Assembly (NCBI RefSeq): GCF_001295265.1
Contig: NZ_LJOD01000008.1
Location: 62,001-126,000 of the forward strand
Direction: 5' to 3'
DNA from: Chryseobacterium indologenes
Lineage (GTDB): Bacteria > Bacteroidota > Bacteroidia > Flavobacteriales > Weeksellaceae
Length of the DNA stretch: 64,000 bases
Shown: positions 53,758-62,764 of the stretch, piece after piece
Numbering within the stretch: the stretch's first letter is position 1
How the letters are laid out: every line of letters starts with the position of its first letter
Position numbers and translations under genes: made by a program
The notes under the pieces: model-generated
The model's database searches: none
What the model was told of the DNA's origin: nothing
Seen by the model: the letters and a program-made list of their open reading frames with translations, nothing else

Positions 53758-55011
53758 TTATAATCCAAGGCCTTTTCTTTCGTCACCTCCCATTAATACT
53801 CCAACAGGATTGTCGATACCTTCTTTTACCGCTACAAGGAATCCTACAGATTCTTTTCCGTCGATAATTCTGTGGTCATAAGACATGGCAACATACATCA
53901 TTGGTCTGATAACAACCTGCCCATCAACAGCAACCGGTCTCTGGATAATGTTGTGCATACCAAGGATTGCAGATTGCGGAGGGTTGATAATTGGAGTAGA
54001 CATCATAGATCCGAAAGTACCACCGTTGGTAATGGTGAACGTACCGCCAGTCATTTCATCAACTGTAATTTTACCGTCTCTTACTTTTGTAGCAAGGTCT
54101 TTGATATTGGCTTCAATTGCACTGAAAGACATATTTTCTGCATTTCTCAATACAGGAACCATTAATCCTTTAGGACCTGAAACCGCAATTGAAATATCAC
54201 AGAAATCGTAGTTTACTTTGAAATCTCCGTCAATAGATGCATTTACATCCGGGTACATCTGAAGAGCTCTTGTAACCGCTTTGGTGAAGAAAGACATGAA
54301 ACCAAGTCCTACACCGTGCTTCTGAGCAAATTCTTCTTTATACTGCTTTCTTAATCTGAAGATTTCAGACATGTCAACCTCGTTGAAAGTAGTTAACATT
54401 GCTGTTTCATTCTTCACAGAAACTAATCTCTGGGCAATTTTTCTTCTAAGAACAGAAAGTTTTGTTGTAGTAGTAGATCTTGAACCGGTAGCAGTAAGAG
54501 GATTTCCTCCTAATGCAGGAACAGCTGCTAATTCAGCATCAGTTTTAGTGATTCTTCCGTCTCTTCCTGTTCCTGTTACCTGTCCTGCATCCATTCCTTT
54601 TTCGTCAAGAATTTTCTTAGCAGCCGGAGATGGAGCTCCTGTAGCATAAGTTTGCGGAGCGGCAACCGGAGCAGCCGGCTTCGGAGCCTCTTGTTTAGCA
54701 GGTTCAGCAGCTTTCGGAGCTTCTTCCTGTTTTGGAGCTTCAGCAGCAGGTGCAGCACCTTCTGGTTTTGCAGCATCCATATCAATTAAACAAACTACCT
54801 GACCTACTTGTACTACATCACCTTCTTCTGCTTTTAAAGTGATGATCCCACTTTGTTCTGCAGGTAATTCCAGGGTTGCCTTATCTGAGTCTACTTCAGC
54901 GATAGGTTGATCTTTTTCTACATAATCACCATCTTTTACAAGCCAAGTTGCAATTTCAACTTCTGTAATGGATTCGCCCGGTGAAGGAACTTTCATTTCT
55001 AAAACTGACAT
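53758..55011 (-). CDS. odhB: 2-oxoglutarate dehydrogenase E2 (dihydrolipoyl succinyltransferase)
   Basis: 417 residues: lipoyl domain (Lys44 in [13 protein letters not shown]), Ala/Pro/Glu/Lys linker, subunit-binding domain ([27 protein letters not shown]) and catalytic domain ([12 protein letters not shown]). It transfers succinyl from lipoate to CoA in the TCA cycle. It follows odhA with 39 bases between and shares a terminator. The E3 gene is elsewhere. Confidence 0.94.
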   Translation of the reverse strand: MSVLEMKVPSPGESITEVEIATWLVKDGDYVEKDQPIAEVDSDKATLELPAEQSGIITLKAEEGDVVQVGQVVCLIDMDAAKPEGAAPAAEAPKQEEAPKAAEPAKQEAPKPAAPVAAPQTYATGAPSPAAKKILDEKGMDAGQVTGTGRDGRITKTDAELAAVPALGGNPLTATGSRSTTTTKLSVLRRKIAQRLVSVKNETAMLTTFNEVDMSEIFRLRKQYKEEFAQKHGVGLGFMSFFTKAVTRALQMYPDVNASIDGDFKVNYDFCDISIAVSGPKGLMVPVLRNAENMSFSAIEANIKDLATKVRDGKITVDEMTGGTFTITNGGTFGSMMSTPIINPPQSAILGMHNIIQRPVAVDGQVVIRPMMYVAMSYDHRIIDGKESVGFLVAVKEGIDNPVGVLMGGDERKGLGL

Positions 55012-55050
55012 ATTGAGTATTTTTTATTTTTTAATTGATTATTATTTAAA

Positions 55051-57861
55051 TTAAGCTGTTACAGGTCTTTTTACAGGAGCATCGTCTCTGTCGAAAACTC
55101 TGTTGATTACAGCATTCTGGTTCTTTTCAAACATTTTGTGGCTTCCCGGAGCAGGAGTACCGCTTGGTACCGGAGCAATAACTTCAATTCCTGTGTTTCT
55201 GAAGTTTCTCAGGATATAAGACCAGGCTCCCATATTTTCTGGTTCTTCCTGAGCCCATATCAATTGTTTTCTGTTCTCATATTTGCTGAAGATTTCTTCA
55301 ATAGCATCTGTCTGAAGCGGATATAGCTGCTCGAATCTTACCAGTGCAATATTTTCACAGTTCAGTTCTTCTTTTTTCGCTAATAATTCGAAATACAGTT
55401 TACCTGAGCAAAGAACTAATTTTTCTACTTTTTTAGGATCTGCTGTAGGATCGTCCAAGATTGGCTGGAATGATCCTGTTGCAAAATCTTCAAGCGGAGA
55501 AACTACTTTCGGATGTCTTAATAAAGATTTAGGGCTCATTACCACCAATGGTTTTCTGAACGCCCATTTCAACTGTCTTCTTAACAGGTGGAAATAGTTG
55601 GCAGGGGAAGTAACATTAGCTACAACCATATTTTCATTGGCACAAAGGGTAAGGAATCTTTCCAGTCTTGCTGAAGAGTGTTCTGCCCCCTGTCCTTCTG
55701 AACCGTGAGGTAAAAGCATTACCAATCCGTCCTGAATTTTCCATTTTTCTTCTGCCGCAGCCAGATATTGATCTACAATGATCTGAGCACCGTTCACGAA
55801 GTCCCCGAACTGAGCTTCCCAGATCGTCAATGTATTAGGAGAAGCCATTGCATATCCATAATCAAAGCCTAAAACCCCGTATTCTGAAAGGTGAGAGTTA
55901 TATACATCAAATCTGCTTTCTGAAATGTGTCTTAGCGGGATATATTCTTCTTCCGTATCTTCTGTTTTTACTACGGCATGTCTGTGAGAGAAAGTACCTC
56001 TTTCCACATCTTCTCCGGAAATTCTTACATTGTGTCCTTCCACAAGAAGTGTAGCATAAGCCAACCACTCTCCCAGCGCCCAGTCTAATGAATTTCCTTC
56101 AATAGCCTTGATACGGTTTTCGAAAAGTCTTGTAATTTTATTGATGAACTTTTTATCAGCAGGAAGCGTTGACATTTTAAGGGCAAGTTCTTTCAATTTA
56201 GCCAGGTCGTATTTTGTATCAACCGGTAACTGAACTGCTCCTTTTTTTCCGATCGGGTAGTTTACCCAGTCTTCAGCCATGAACACATCCATTACGTTTT
56301 TCTCGATCTCTTTGGAAGCATCAAAGTCCTTATCTAAAAGTGCTTTAAAGTCTACCTCCATCTTTTTGATGATATCGTTAGAAATTACACTGTCGTTGAT
56401 TAATTTCTCTTTATAAATTTCTCTTGGATTCGGGTGCTTAGAGATTGCCTTGTACAGGTTAGGCTGAGTAAATCTTGGTTCGTCCCCTTCGTTATGACCA
56501 TATTTTCTGTATCCTAAAAGGTCAATGTATACATCTTTTCCGAATTTTGCTCTGAAATCAGCAGCAAAGTGCATTGCATGAACCACTGCTTCTGCATCAT
56601 CTGCATTTACGTGCATTACAGGAGATTCTGTAACTTTCGCAATGTCTGTACAGTAAGTTGAAGATCTGGCATCATGGAAGTTGGTGGTGAAAGATACCTG
56701 GTTGTTGACAACGATGTGTACAGTACCTCCTGTTCTGTATCCTTCAAGCGTCATCATCTGTGCCACTTCATAAGCAATCCCCTGACCTGCAATAGCACCG
56801 TCACCGTGGATGATGATTGGTAAAACCTTAGAATATTCTTTATACTTATCATCAACCTTTGCACGGCAGATCCCTTCTACAAGAGCTGCTACGGTTTCAA
56901 GGTGAGACGGGTTCGGGGTAAGGTTAATACAAACTTCTTCACCTGAAGCGGTTTTCACTTTCTTTGATGATCCCAGGTGATATTTAACATCTCCGGAGAA
57001 TACGTCTTCTTCAAATTCTTTTCCTTCAAATTCTGAGAAGATCTGTTTGTATGATTTCCCGAAGATATTGGATAATACATTCAGTCTTCCTCTGTGGGCC
57101 ATTCCTAATACCACTTCATCTACTCCCAGCTGAGAAGATCTTGAGATCAGCTGATCCAGAGCGGGAATCAATGTTTCTCCTCCTTCCAGTGAGAATCTTT
57201 TCTGTCCTACAAATTTGGTGTGAAGATAATTTTCAAAGGCTACCGCCTGATTTAATTTTAATAAGATTTCTGTTTTTTCGTTGGCAGAAAGACTTGGATG
57301 GTTTTCATTAACCTGAAGCCATCTTTTGATAAAATCTTTTTCTTCAACATTGTTGATGTGCATATATTCCACTCCGATAGAATCGCAATAGATGTTTTCC
57401 AGGTGCTTGATAAGATCTGCCAATGTTGCAGGTTCTTTCATCCCTGTTTCAACAGCACAGTTGAATTTGGTATTTAAATCTTCTTTAGAAAGTCCGAAAT
57501 TCTCGATGTCTAAAGTAGGAGTGTAATGTCTTCTTTCTCTAACCGGGTTTGTTTTAGTGAACAGGTGTCCTCTTGTTCTGTAAGCCTCAATAAGGTTTAC
57601 TACTTTGAACTCTTTTTTGATGTGTTCCGGAACTTCTCCGCCTGCTACGGCCTGAGAAATCTGCTGTACTGGTGCAGCGCTGGCCGGAGCCTGGGTGTAT
57701 TGGATGTTATCGTCATCTCCGTAGTTCTCCAAAGCAAAATCGAAACCTTGAAAAAAGGCTTTCCATGATGGCTCTAAAGAATCCGGGAATTTTAAGTACT
57801 GTTGGTATAAATCCTCAATTAACTGAGAATGAGCTGCGTTTAGGAATGAAAATCTGTCCAT
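55051..57861 (-). CDS. sucA: 2-oxoglutarate dehydrogenase E1
   Basis: 936 residues, full length. DQLISRSSQLGVDEVVLGMAHRGRLNVL, HGDGAIAGQGIAYE (thiamine-diphosphate region, in part), GHNEGDEPRFTQP and the transketolase-type C-terminal segment PHGSEGQGAEHSSARLERFL (in part) all match OdhA/SucA. Decarboxylates 2-oxoglutarate onto lipoyl-E2. Confidence 0.96.
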   Translation of the reverse strand: MDRFSFLNAAHSQLIEDLYQQYLKFPDSLEPSWKAFFQGFDFALENYGDDDNIQYTQAPASAAPVQQISQAVAGGEVPEHIKKEFKVVNLIEAYRTRGHLFTKTNPVRERRHYTPTLDIENFGLSKEDLNTKFNCAVETGMKEPATLADLIKHLENIYCDSIGVEYMHINNVEEKDFIKRWLQVNENHPSLSANEKTEILLKLNQAVAFENYLHTKFVGQKRFSLEGGETLIPALDQLISRSSQLGVDEVVLGMAHRGRLNVLSNIFGKSYKQIFSEFEGKEFEEDVFSGDVKYHLGSSKKVKTASGEEVCINLTPNPSHLETVAALVEGICRAKVDDKYKEYSKVLPIIIHGDGAIAGQGIAYEVAQMMTLEGYRTGGTVHIVVNNQVSFTTNFHDARSSTYCTDIAKVTESPVMHVNADDAEAVVHAMHFAADFRAKFGKDVYIDLLGYRKYGHNEGDEPRFTQPNLYKAISKHPNPREIYKEKLINDSVISNDIIKKMEVDFKALLDKDFDASKEIEKNVMDVFMAEDWVNYPIGKKGAVQLPVDTKYDLAKLKELALKMSTLPADKKFINKITRLFENRIKAIEGNSLDWALGEWLAYATLLVEGHNVRISGEDVERGTFSHRHAVVKTEDTEEEYIPLRHISESRFDVYNSHLSEYGVLGFDYGYAMASPNTLTIWEAQFGDFVNGAQIIVDQYLAAAEEKWKIQDGLVMLLPHGSEGQGAEHSSARLERFLTLCANENMVVANVTSPANYFHLLRRQLKWAFRKPLVVMSPKSLLRHPKVVSPLEDFATGSFQPILDDPTADPKKVEKLVLCSGKLYFELLAKKEELNCENIALVRFEQLYPLQTDAIEEIFSKYENRKQLIWAQEEPENMGAWSYILRNFRNTGIEVIAPVPSGTPAPGSHKMFEKNQNAVINRVFDRDDAPVKRPVTA

Positions 57862-57985
57862 TATTACAGTTTATCTATTATTAAAATTTATTTGTAGAAT
57901 TAATCTTCAAATTTAATAAAAAAAACCGATTTGGAACAGCCTGAAGGCATTAAAAAAAATTATCGAAAAAATTATTTTTTTAAAT

Positions 57986-59026
57986 TTACTTAAATACTGA
58001 TAATGAGAGCTTAACATTCACTTCCTGCCCTTCTATCGGACGCTCAATGAAAGTCACACGAATATCTCCGAAGCGCATCTCGTCTTTTTTGGCTTTCTGA
58101 ATCAGCTGCTGAATTGCCCTTATTCTGCCTTCGTAACTTCCTTTGTAGTATATGATGTAATTCTGAGACGGATTTACGGTTCTGAAATTAAAGTTATTAT
58201 CCGTCACACCAATCTTCCTGGAAAGCGGGATTCCCAGAAAGTACGATATTTCTTTGTCTTTATAATTATCTGCATCCGTAATCAGCACCGGATATCCGAA
58301 TTCATCATCTTTTTTACCCAGATCCATCGTTACATAATTGTAGACTTTGCTGTAGTTCATGACGATATTTTTGTACAGTGCATCTTTTTTGTTCGATGCA
58401 CTTACATTGGTTCCCAAAAGCACTTTATCTTCTTCATTTTCCACCATAAGGCTGTCATATTTGATGGAAGCCATCTGATTGTCTTTTTCTACCTTATTAC
58501 CCAGAACATTTTTCAGATTGACCATGCTTTTATTGATATTTTCAGCAAAACGGTCCTCAGTCCAGAAATTCTCAACCCTTCTGAGAACAGAAAGCTTGGG
58601 AGTATGTACATTCCAGATAATTCTGGTTTTTTCAGCGGAAACAGCTTTGAACTTCACTTCTACCACTGTAGGATTTTCATTACGGTCCTCAAAAAGCTGA
58701 TATCTTAACGATCTGTTAGGATTTTCATAGCGGATGAACATTTCTCCGTCTGTATCATTTTTAGGGTCTACATAGCTGATAGCGCTCCCCTGTCCTTCAT
58801 AGGGAGTGTAGTAATCAATATCAATAGACGGCGAACTTGTAAAAAAGTTATTCCATCGGGTAAAATGCTGCAGATTATTAAACTGGGAAAAGACTTTATC
58901 AAGGGGATAATCAATCTCTTTTTCAATTTTAAAATCTTTATTTTCATCCACAAAATAATACATGGAAGCAGCATAAGCTCCAACCAGAAGAACAAGAATT
59001 ACGGCTGTTATTTTAAAAAAACGCAT
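57986..59026 (-). CDS. Membrane-anchored SRPBCC-family protein
   Basis: 346 residues from MRFFKITAVILVLLVGAYA: N-terminal transmembrane anchor, then an SRPBCC (START-like) domain (about 30-165, YPLDKVFSQFNNLQHFTRWNNFF in part), then a second alpha/beta region to the end (GyrI-like or effector-binding in related proteins). The ATG at 59044 would add six residues before the anchor; 59026 is preferred because the promoter box lies at 59031-59038. Ligand unknown. Confidence 0.8.
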   Translation of the reverse strand: MRFFKITAVILVLLVGAYAASMYYFVDENKDFKIEKEIDYPLDKVFSQFNNLQHFTRWNNFFTSSPSIDIDYYTPYEGQGSAISYVDPKNDTDGEMFIRYENPNRSLRYQLFEDRNENPTVVEVKFKAVSAEKTRIIWNVHTPKLSVLRRVENFWTEDRFAENINKSMVNLKNVLGNKVEKDNQMASIKYDSLMVENEEDKVLLGTNVSASNKKDALYKNIVMNYSKVYNYVTMDLGKKDDEFGYPVLITDADNYKDKEISYFLGIPLSRKIGVTDNNFNFRTVNPSQNYIIYYKGSYEGRIRAIQQLIQKAKKDEMRFGDIRVTFIERPIEGQEVNVKLSLSVFK

Positions 59027-59030
59027 CACA

Positions 59031-59038
59031 CAAAAGTA
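59031..59038 (-). promoter_or_regulatory. Candidate -7 box, predicted leaderless start
   Basis: TACTTTTG on the minus strand, then 4 bases (TGTG) before the ATG at 59026, the same spacing as at 30666-30673. Confidence 0.5.
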
Positions 59039-59051
59039 ATACAAATAAAAA

Positions 59052-59082
59052 AAGTGACCAATAAGCAGATCATTTTGTAGTA
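59052..59082. repeat. Degenerate copy of the glgC terminator sequence
   Basis: AAAGTGACCAATAAGCAGAT followed by CATTTTGTAGTATA resembles 62661-62693 (AAAGTGACCA, then TGATCACTTTAGTAGTATA). The two bracket the duplicated adhesin units, so it may mark an old breakpoint. Confidence 0.4.
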
Positions 59083-59095
59083 TAAATTGTAGTAT

Positions 59096-59130
59096 AAAAA
59101 CAGCTCAAAAATATTCTTTTAAGCTGTTTT
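59096..59130 (-). terminator. Terminator of adhesin paralogue 1
   Basis: Stem AAAACAGCT / AGCTGTTTT (59097-59105 with 59122-59130), long loop, T-rich on the minus strand, about 48 bases past the stop at 59178. Confidence 0.6.
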
Positions 59131-59177
59131 ATATCAATTTTTCAGGCAGCAGGGGTTCTTTTATTATTTTTCAGCTA

Positions 59178-60659
59178 TTATTTATAATCTGCTTTAATTT
59201 GCAACTGATCAAACCATTGTCCAAAAGTTACTCTAACATTTCGCCCTGAGGCACACACTGCATATCCGGTCATATCAAGCCGGTAGGTTCCAGCAGGCAG
59301 ATCAATCATAGCGGTTGATGTATTGTAGGTATAGCCATTGAGAATGGTATTACTAGTTGCACCATTGGTATAGTTACTTGCGCCATATCCAAAATTGTCC
59401 TGAATAATTGTATTTGTTACCGTATTAGTTACTTTAAGGCTTGTTTGTGCAAGATAAAAAGCTGAATCTGTAAGTCTTACCCCTGACGTATTCAAAAAAC
59501 CTGAAGATACACTGTAAGAGATAGTAATTATTGCCGGCCTTGCTATAGTAAATGTTGTATTATAAATATTACCTGTCCCGGTACTGATTGCTGTGTTTCC
59601 TGCAGTAGTACTTACACTAACTCCGGTGTTACTGATAAAGTCATAGTTGGCAAAAAGCAGTTCTGAAGATTTTCCCTGATAGATATCCCCTGTAGTATTA
59701 TCAATCACTAAAGGAACGGTACCGGAAGAAGGAACTGTAGAAGTAACAACCGGTAAAGTAGTTACTCTTATAGGCGCTGAAGCAGCATTCACTTCCAATG
59801 CTCTGCTTGGTGCAGTAGTCCCTATTCCAACCCTGTTCCCCGAAGCATCTACGGAAAGGGTAGTTCCGTCCACTGAAAAGGCATTGGCTGAGGTTCCGGT
59901 AAAGGCTAGCGTATTGGCTCCCTGTGTTACGGTTCTGTTGCCGGTAAGGGTTCCATCGGTGTTATAAATATTCGTGTTGGTATCTACAGGGGCATTTACC
60001 CAGGTCGGGGCTGCTCCAGGACCACCGGAAGTAAGTACCTGACCTGCTGTTCCTGCACTTCCTGCCGTTGTGGCATTACCGCCTACGTTAAGCTCATTAG
60101 TAACCTGAAGGCTTCCGTTTACATGCTGGGTTCGCTGAGGTGTGGATGTTCCTACCCCAACCCTGTCATTTTGGGTGTCAATTGAAAATAATGATCCGTC
60201 AACACTAAACTGATTAACAGAAGGTGTTGTAACTGTAAACCCTAAGGTCTTATCATTCATTGCCACAATACGATTAGCCTGCAGGGTACCGTTGTTGGTA
60301 TAAATATTATTCACTCCAGAGCCGGAGCCTGCGGACATCCTCTGCCATAAAGTTCCGTCAAAATAATAATATCCTACTGTTGTAATATTAACCGTTTTCC
60401 CTGATGGGGTAGCATTAGAGGCATCCGTTACATAAATTAAAGTCCCGGTCTGGGCTATTGTGTAAGCAGAAGATTTTTGATTAAGGTCCAAAAGCGTTAA
60501 ACGTGGAGAGATAAGCCCTTCAGGTGTTCCTGCTGTTGCTCCTGTTGTCTTTGAAGTCACATCAAGCGTTGCCGCCGGTGAAGAATTGTTGATTCCCACC
60601 TGGGCTTTTGGAAGAAAAATGCCTCCCAAAACCACCAGCAAAATAATTTTTTTGTTCAT
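59178..60659 (-). CDS. Modular surface (adhesin-like) repeat protein 1
   Basis: 493 residues. Signal peptide ending in PKAQ, then a module (about 21-110) GLISPRLTLLDLNQKSSAY ... YYYFDGTLWQRM shared with paralogue 2. Two tail-fibre-like repeats follow, NGTLQANRIVAMNDKTLGF ... NDRVGVGTSTP and DGTLTGNRTVTQGANTLAF ... GNRVGIGTTAP. Then a beta-rich C-terminal domain (about 335-493) unlike the paralogue's. The phage tail-fibre or adhesin style is inferred. No T9SS tail. Promoter and leader are duplicated with paralogue 2. Confidence 0.75.
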   Translation of the reverse strand: MNKKIILLVVLGGIFLPKAQVGINNSSPAATLDVTSKTTGATAGTPEGLISPRLTLLDLNQKSSAYTIAQTGTLIYVTDASNATPSGKTVNITTVGYYYFDGTLWQRMSAGSGSGVNNIYTNNGTLQANRIVAMNDKTLGFTVTTPSVNQFSVDGSLFSIDTQNDRVGVGTSTPQRTQHVNGSLQVTNELNVGGNATTAGSAGTAGQVLTSGGPGAAPTWVNAPVDTNTNIYNTDGTLTGNRTVTQGANTLAFTGTSANAFSVDGTTLSVDASGNRVGIGTTAPSRALEVNAASAPIRVTTLPVVTSTVPSSGTVPLVIDNTTGDIYQGKSSELLFANYDFISNTGVSVSTTAGNTAISTGTGNIYNTTFTIARPAIITISYSVSSGFLNTSGVRLTDSAFYLAQTSLKVTNTVTNTIIQDNFGYGASNYTNGATSNTILNGYTYNTSTAMIDLPAGTYRLDMTGYAVCASGRNVRVTFGQWFDQLQIKADYK

Positions 60660-60684
60660 CTTTTGAAGATTTTATTTGATATCG

Positions 60685-60712
60685 CAAAATTACAAACATA
60701 AAAAGCCAGCAA
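60685..60712 (-). promoter_or_regulatory. Promoter of adhesin paralogue 1
   Basis: Minus strand: TTG (60710-60712), 17-nt spacer, TAATTTTG (60685-60692), 25 bases before the ATG. Same layout at 62251-62278, so selection or recent duplication preserves it. Confidence 0.75.
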
Positions 60713-61040
60713 CAAAAAAACCAACAAATAAATAACTGAAATACAATACGTTACAAATTTATTGTATTTAAAATTTAAACCTTAAAGATTAAAAAAATTA
60801 AAAATATGCATAACAATATTAAAAACACAAATCAAATCAATACAACATACAAGCATCATAGAATATTATACAAAATATTTGATCTTGACTCAAACAGGAT
60901 TTTTTTCATATAAGATAAATCATTCATTGAAATTTATTCTATAAATGAACGTTAAAAAAATGAAAAAACAGATTATTTTTTAATCTCAGATAGTTAAAAC
61001 GACCCTATATTTATAAAATTTGAATATTTTTTCATCTATA
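60713..61040. repeat. AT-rich spacer, duplicated with 62279-62620
   Basis: About 330 non-coding bases that align along their whole length with 62279-62620. Shared marks include AAAATTTAAACCTT, TATTAAAAACACAAATC, GATCTTGACT, AACAGGATTTTTTT, AATTTATTCTATAAAT and ATATTTTTTCATCTAT. No gene. Function, if any, unknown. Confidence 0.75.
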
Positions 61041-61070
61041 AAAATAAAACAGACCACCAGAGGCAGCCTG
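61041..61070 (-). terminator. Terminator of adhesin paralogue 2
   Basis: On the minus strand CAGGCTGCC TCT GGTGGTCTG (61050-61070, with wobble pairs) then TTTTATTTTT. Homologous hairpin at 62629-62646. Confidence 0.6.
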
Positions 61071-61097
61071 TAAACACGTTTCAATATGATAAAAAAT

Positions 61098-62225
61098 TTA
61101 AAATACTTCAACAACCTGGGAGAGCTCGTTGTTACCACTAACCGAAATAAGATTCATCTCATATCTGTACATTTTATCGGTGACTGGATCATATATTCTG
61201 ATAATATTTAATTCATTAACCTGCCCAATAACAGTACTCCCCGCAATATTCGCAAAAGTGCCGTTGGCCGTTCCTGAACTTGACGCTACAAAATATCCAT
61301 TTGATGACCAATGTTCTGTTACAAAGGAATTGTATGCCCTGCTTCCGGTTCCCGTAAAACGAATCTGAATAACATTTCCTGTCGTTACACGGAATTCAAA
61401 ATCTCCAACATTAAGCACCGGTACATTGGATTGAGACTGTAAAGGAGTTTTAAAGACCTTGCTACCTGCTGTCTGGCTTATGGCCTGTAACTGAACCCAT
61501 ACTGTTCCATCAAAATAATAAGATCCGGGAGAGGTAACATTCACAGTCTGTCCGCTGGGGGCTGTATCTGCAGCTGTTGCATATACAATAGTACCGGCAT
61601 GAGAAGCCGTATAGGTTTTGGCTCTCAGCTGGGCCCCGGTAATTCTTGGCGGGATAATCCCGTCAAATCTGGAAGTATTAGCGGGCTCACCTGCAACATC
61701 TAATGTTGCCAGAGGAGCTGTTACAGTTATTCCCACCCTGTTATTCACGGCATCTACACTAAATGTTGAGCCATCAACATTAAAGTGGCTGGTCCCCGTA
61801 GTGGCCGTACTGTTGAAAGAAAGCGTATTGGCTCCCTGTGTTACGGTTCTGTTGCCGGCAAGGGTCCCGTCACTGGTATAAATATTATTTGAATTATTAA
61901 TTATTCTTTGCCATACGGAACCGTCAAAATAATAGTAACCTGTGGTTATAATATTAACCGTTTTCCCTGATGGGCTAGCATTAGAGGCATTTGTTACATA
62001 AATTAAAGTCCCGGTCTGGGCTGCTGTGTAAGCGGAAGATTTTTGATTAAGGTCCAAAAGCGTTAAACGTGGAGCGATAAGCCCTTCAGGTGTTCCTGCT
62101 GTTGTTCCTGTTGTCTTTGAAGTCACATCAAGCGTTGCCGCTGGTGAAGAATTGTTGATTCCCACCTGAGCTTTTGGAAGAAAAATTCCTTCCAAAAAAA
62201 CCAGCAAAATAAATTTTTTGTTCAT
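61098..62225 (-). CDS. Modular surface (adhesin-like) repeat protein 2
   Basis: 375 residues. Signal peptide and first module (about 21-112) nearly identical to paralogue 1. One repeat, DGTLAGNRTVTQGANTLSF ... NNRVGITVTAP, follows. Then a second, diverged copy of the first module (about 183-250; GIIPPRITGAQLRAKTYTAS ... YYFDGTVWVQL), and a beta-rich C-terminal domain (about 255-375) different from paralogue 1's. Reads as a modular stalk with a private tip. No T9SS tail, so export to the surface is unexplained. Confidence 0.75.
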   Translation of the reverse strand: MNKKFILLVFLEGIFLPKAQVGINNSSPAATLDVTSKTTGTTAGTPEGLIAPRLTLLDLNQKSSAYTAAQTGTLIYVTNASNASPSGKTVNIITTGYYYFDGSVWQRIINNSNNIYTSDGTLAGNRTVTQGANTLSFNSTATTGTSHFNVDGSTFSVDAVNNRVGITVTAPLATLDVAGEPANTSRFDGIIPPRITGAQLRAKTYTASHAGTIVYATAADTAPSGQTVNVTSPGSYYFDGTVWVQLQAISQTAGSKVFKTPLQSQSNVPVLNVGDFEFRVTTGNVIQIRFTGTGSRAYNSFVTEHWSSNGYFVASSSGTANGTFANIAGSTVIGQVNELNIIRIYDPVTDKMYRYEMNLISVSGNNELSQVVEVF

Positions 62226-62250
62226 CCTTTGAAGATTTTATTTGATATCG

Positions 62251-62278
62251 CAAAATTACAAACATAAAAAGTCTGCAA
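62251..62278 (-). promoter_or_regulatory. Promoter of adhesin paralogue 2
   Basis: Minus strand: TTG (62276-62278), 17-nt spacer, TAATTTTG (62251-62258), 25 bases before the ATG at 62225. Confidence 0.75.
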
Positions 62279-62620
62279 CAAAAAAACAATCAAATAAACA
62301 ACTGAAAAACAATAAGTTACAAATTTATTTTATTTAAAATTTAAACCTTTAAAGATTAATAAATTAAAAATATACAAAGCAATATTAAAAACACAAATCG
62401 AATTAATATAATTCGAAAATATCATAGGATATTATACAAATTATCTGATCTTGACTAAAACAGGATTTTTTTATACAAAAAAAATCATTTATTAAAATTT
62501 ATTCTATAAATAAACATTTAAAAAATGAAAAAACAGACTATTTTTTTATCTCAGATAGGAGAAATACAATATATTATATTTAATATTTAGAAAATTTTGG
62601 ATATTTTTTCATCTATGAAA
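62279..62620. repeat. AT-rich spacer, duplicated with 60713-61040
   Basis: Second copy of the duplicated spacer. No gene seen. Similarity continues into the terminator-like hairpin at 62629-62646. Confidence 0.75.
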
Positions 62621-62628
62621 ACAAAACG

Positions 62629-62646
62629 GACCATCCGGGGACAGTC
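62629..62646 (-). terminator. Orphan terminator copy
   Basis: GACCATCC / GGACAGTC stem (62629-62636 with 62639-62646), T-rich on the minus strand. Homologous to the terminator at 61041-61070 but with no adhesin gene upstream, since glgC has its own terminator. It suggests a third unit was lost here. Confidence 0.5.
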
Positions 62647-62654
62647 TGATCAAT

Positions 62655-62686
62655 AATAAAAAAGTGACCAACATATTGATCACTTT
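62655..62686 (-). terminator. Terminator of glgC
   Basis: Stem AAAGTGACCA / TGATCACTTT (62661-62670 with 62677-62686, one mismatch), T run on the minus strand, 78 bases past the stop at 62765. Confidence 0.7.
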
Positions 62687-62764
62687 AGTAGTATATTTTA
62701 ACGTATATCTCTGTTTCAGAGAAATTAATTACACAAAATTTTGAAACCGTTTATGAAAATCCTT

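Noticed and set aside
59178..62225. Calling the two repeat proteins phage tail fibres
   Set aside because: They have signal peptides and Bacteroidetes promoters and lie beside glgC and an SRPBCC gene without any phage gene.
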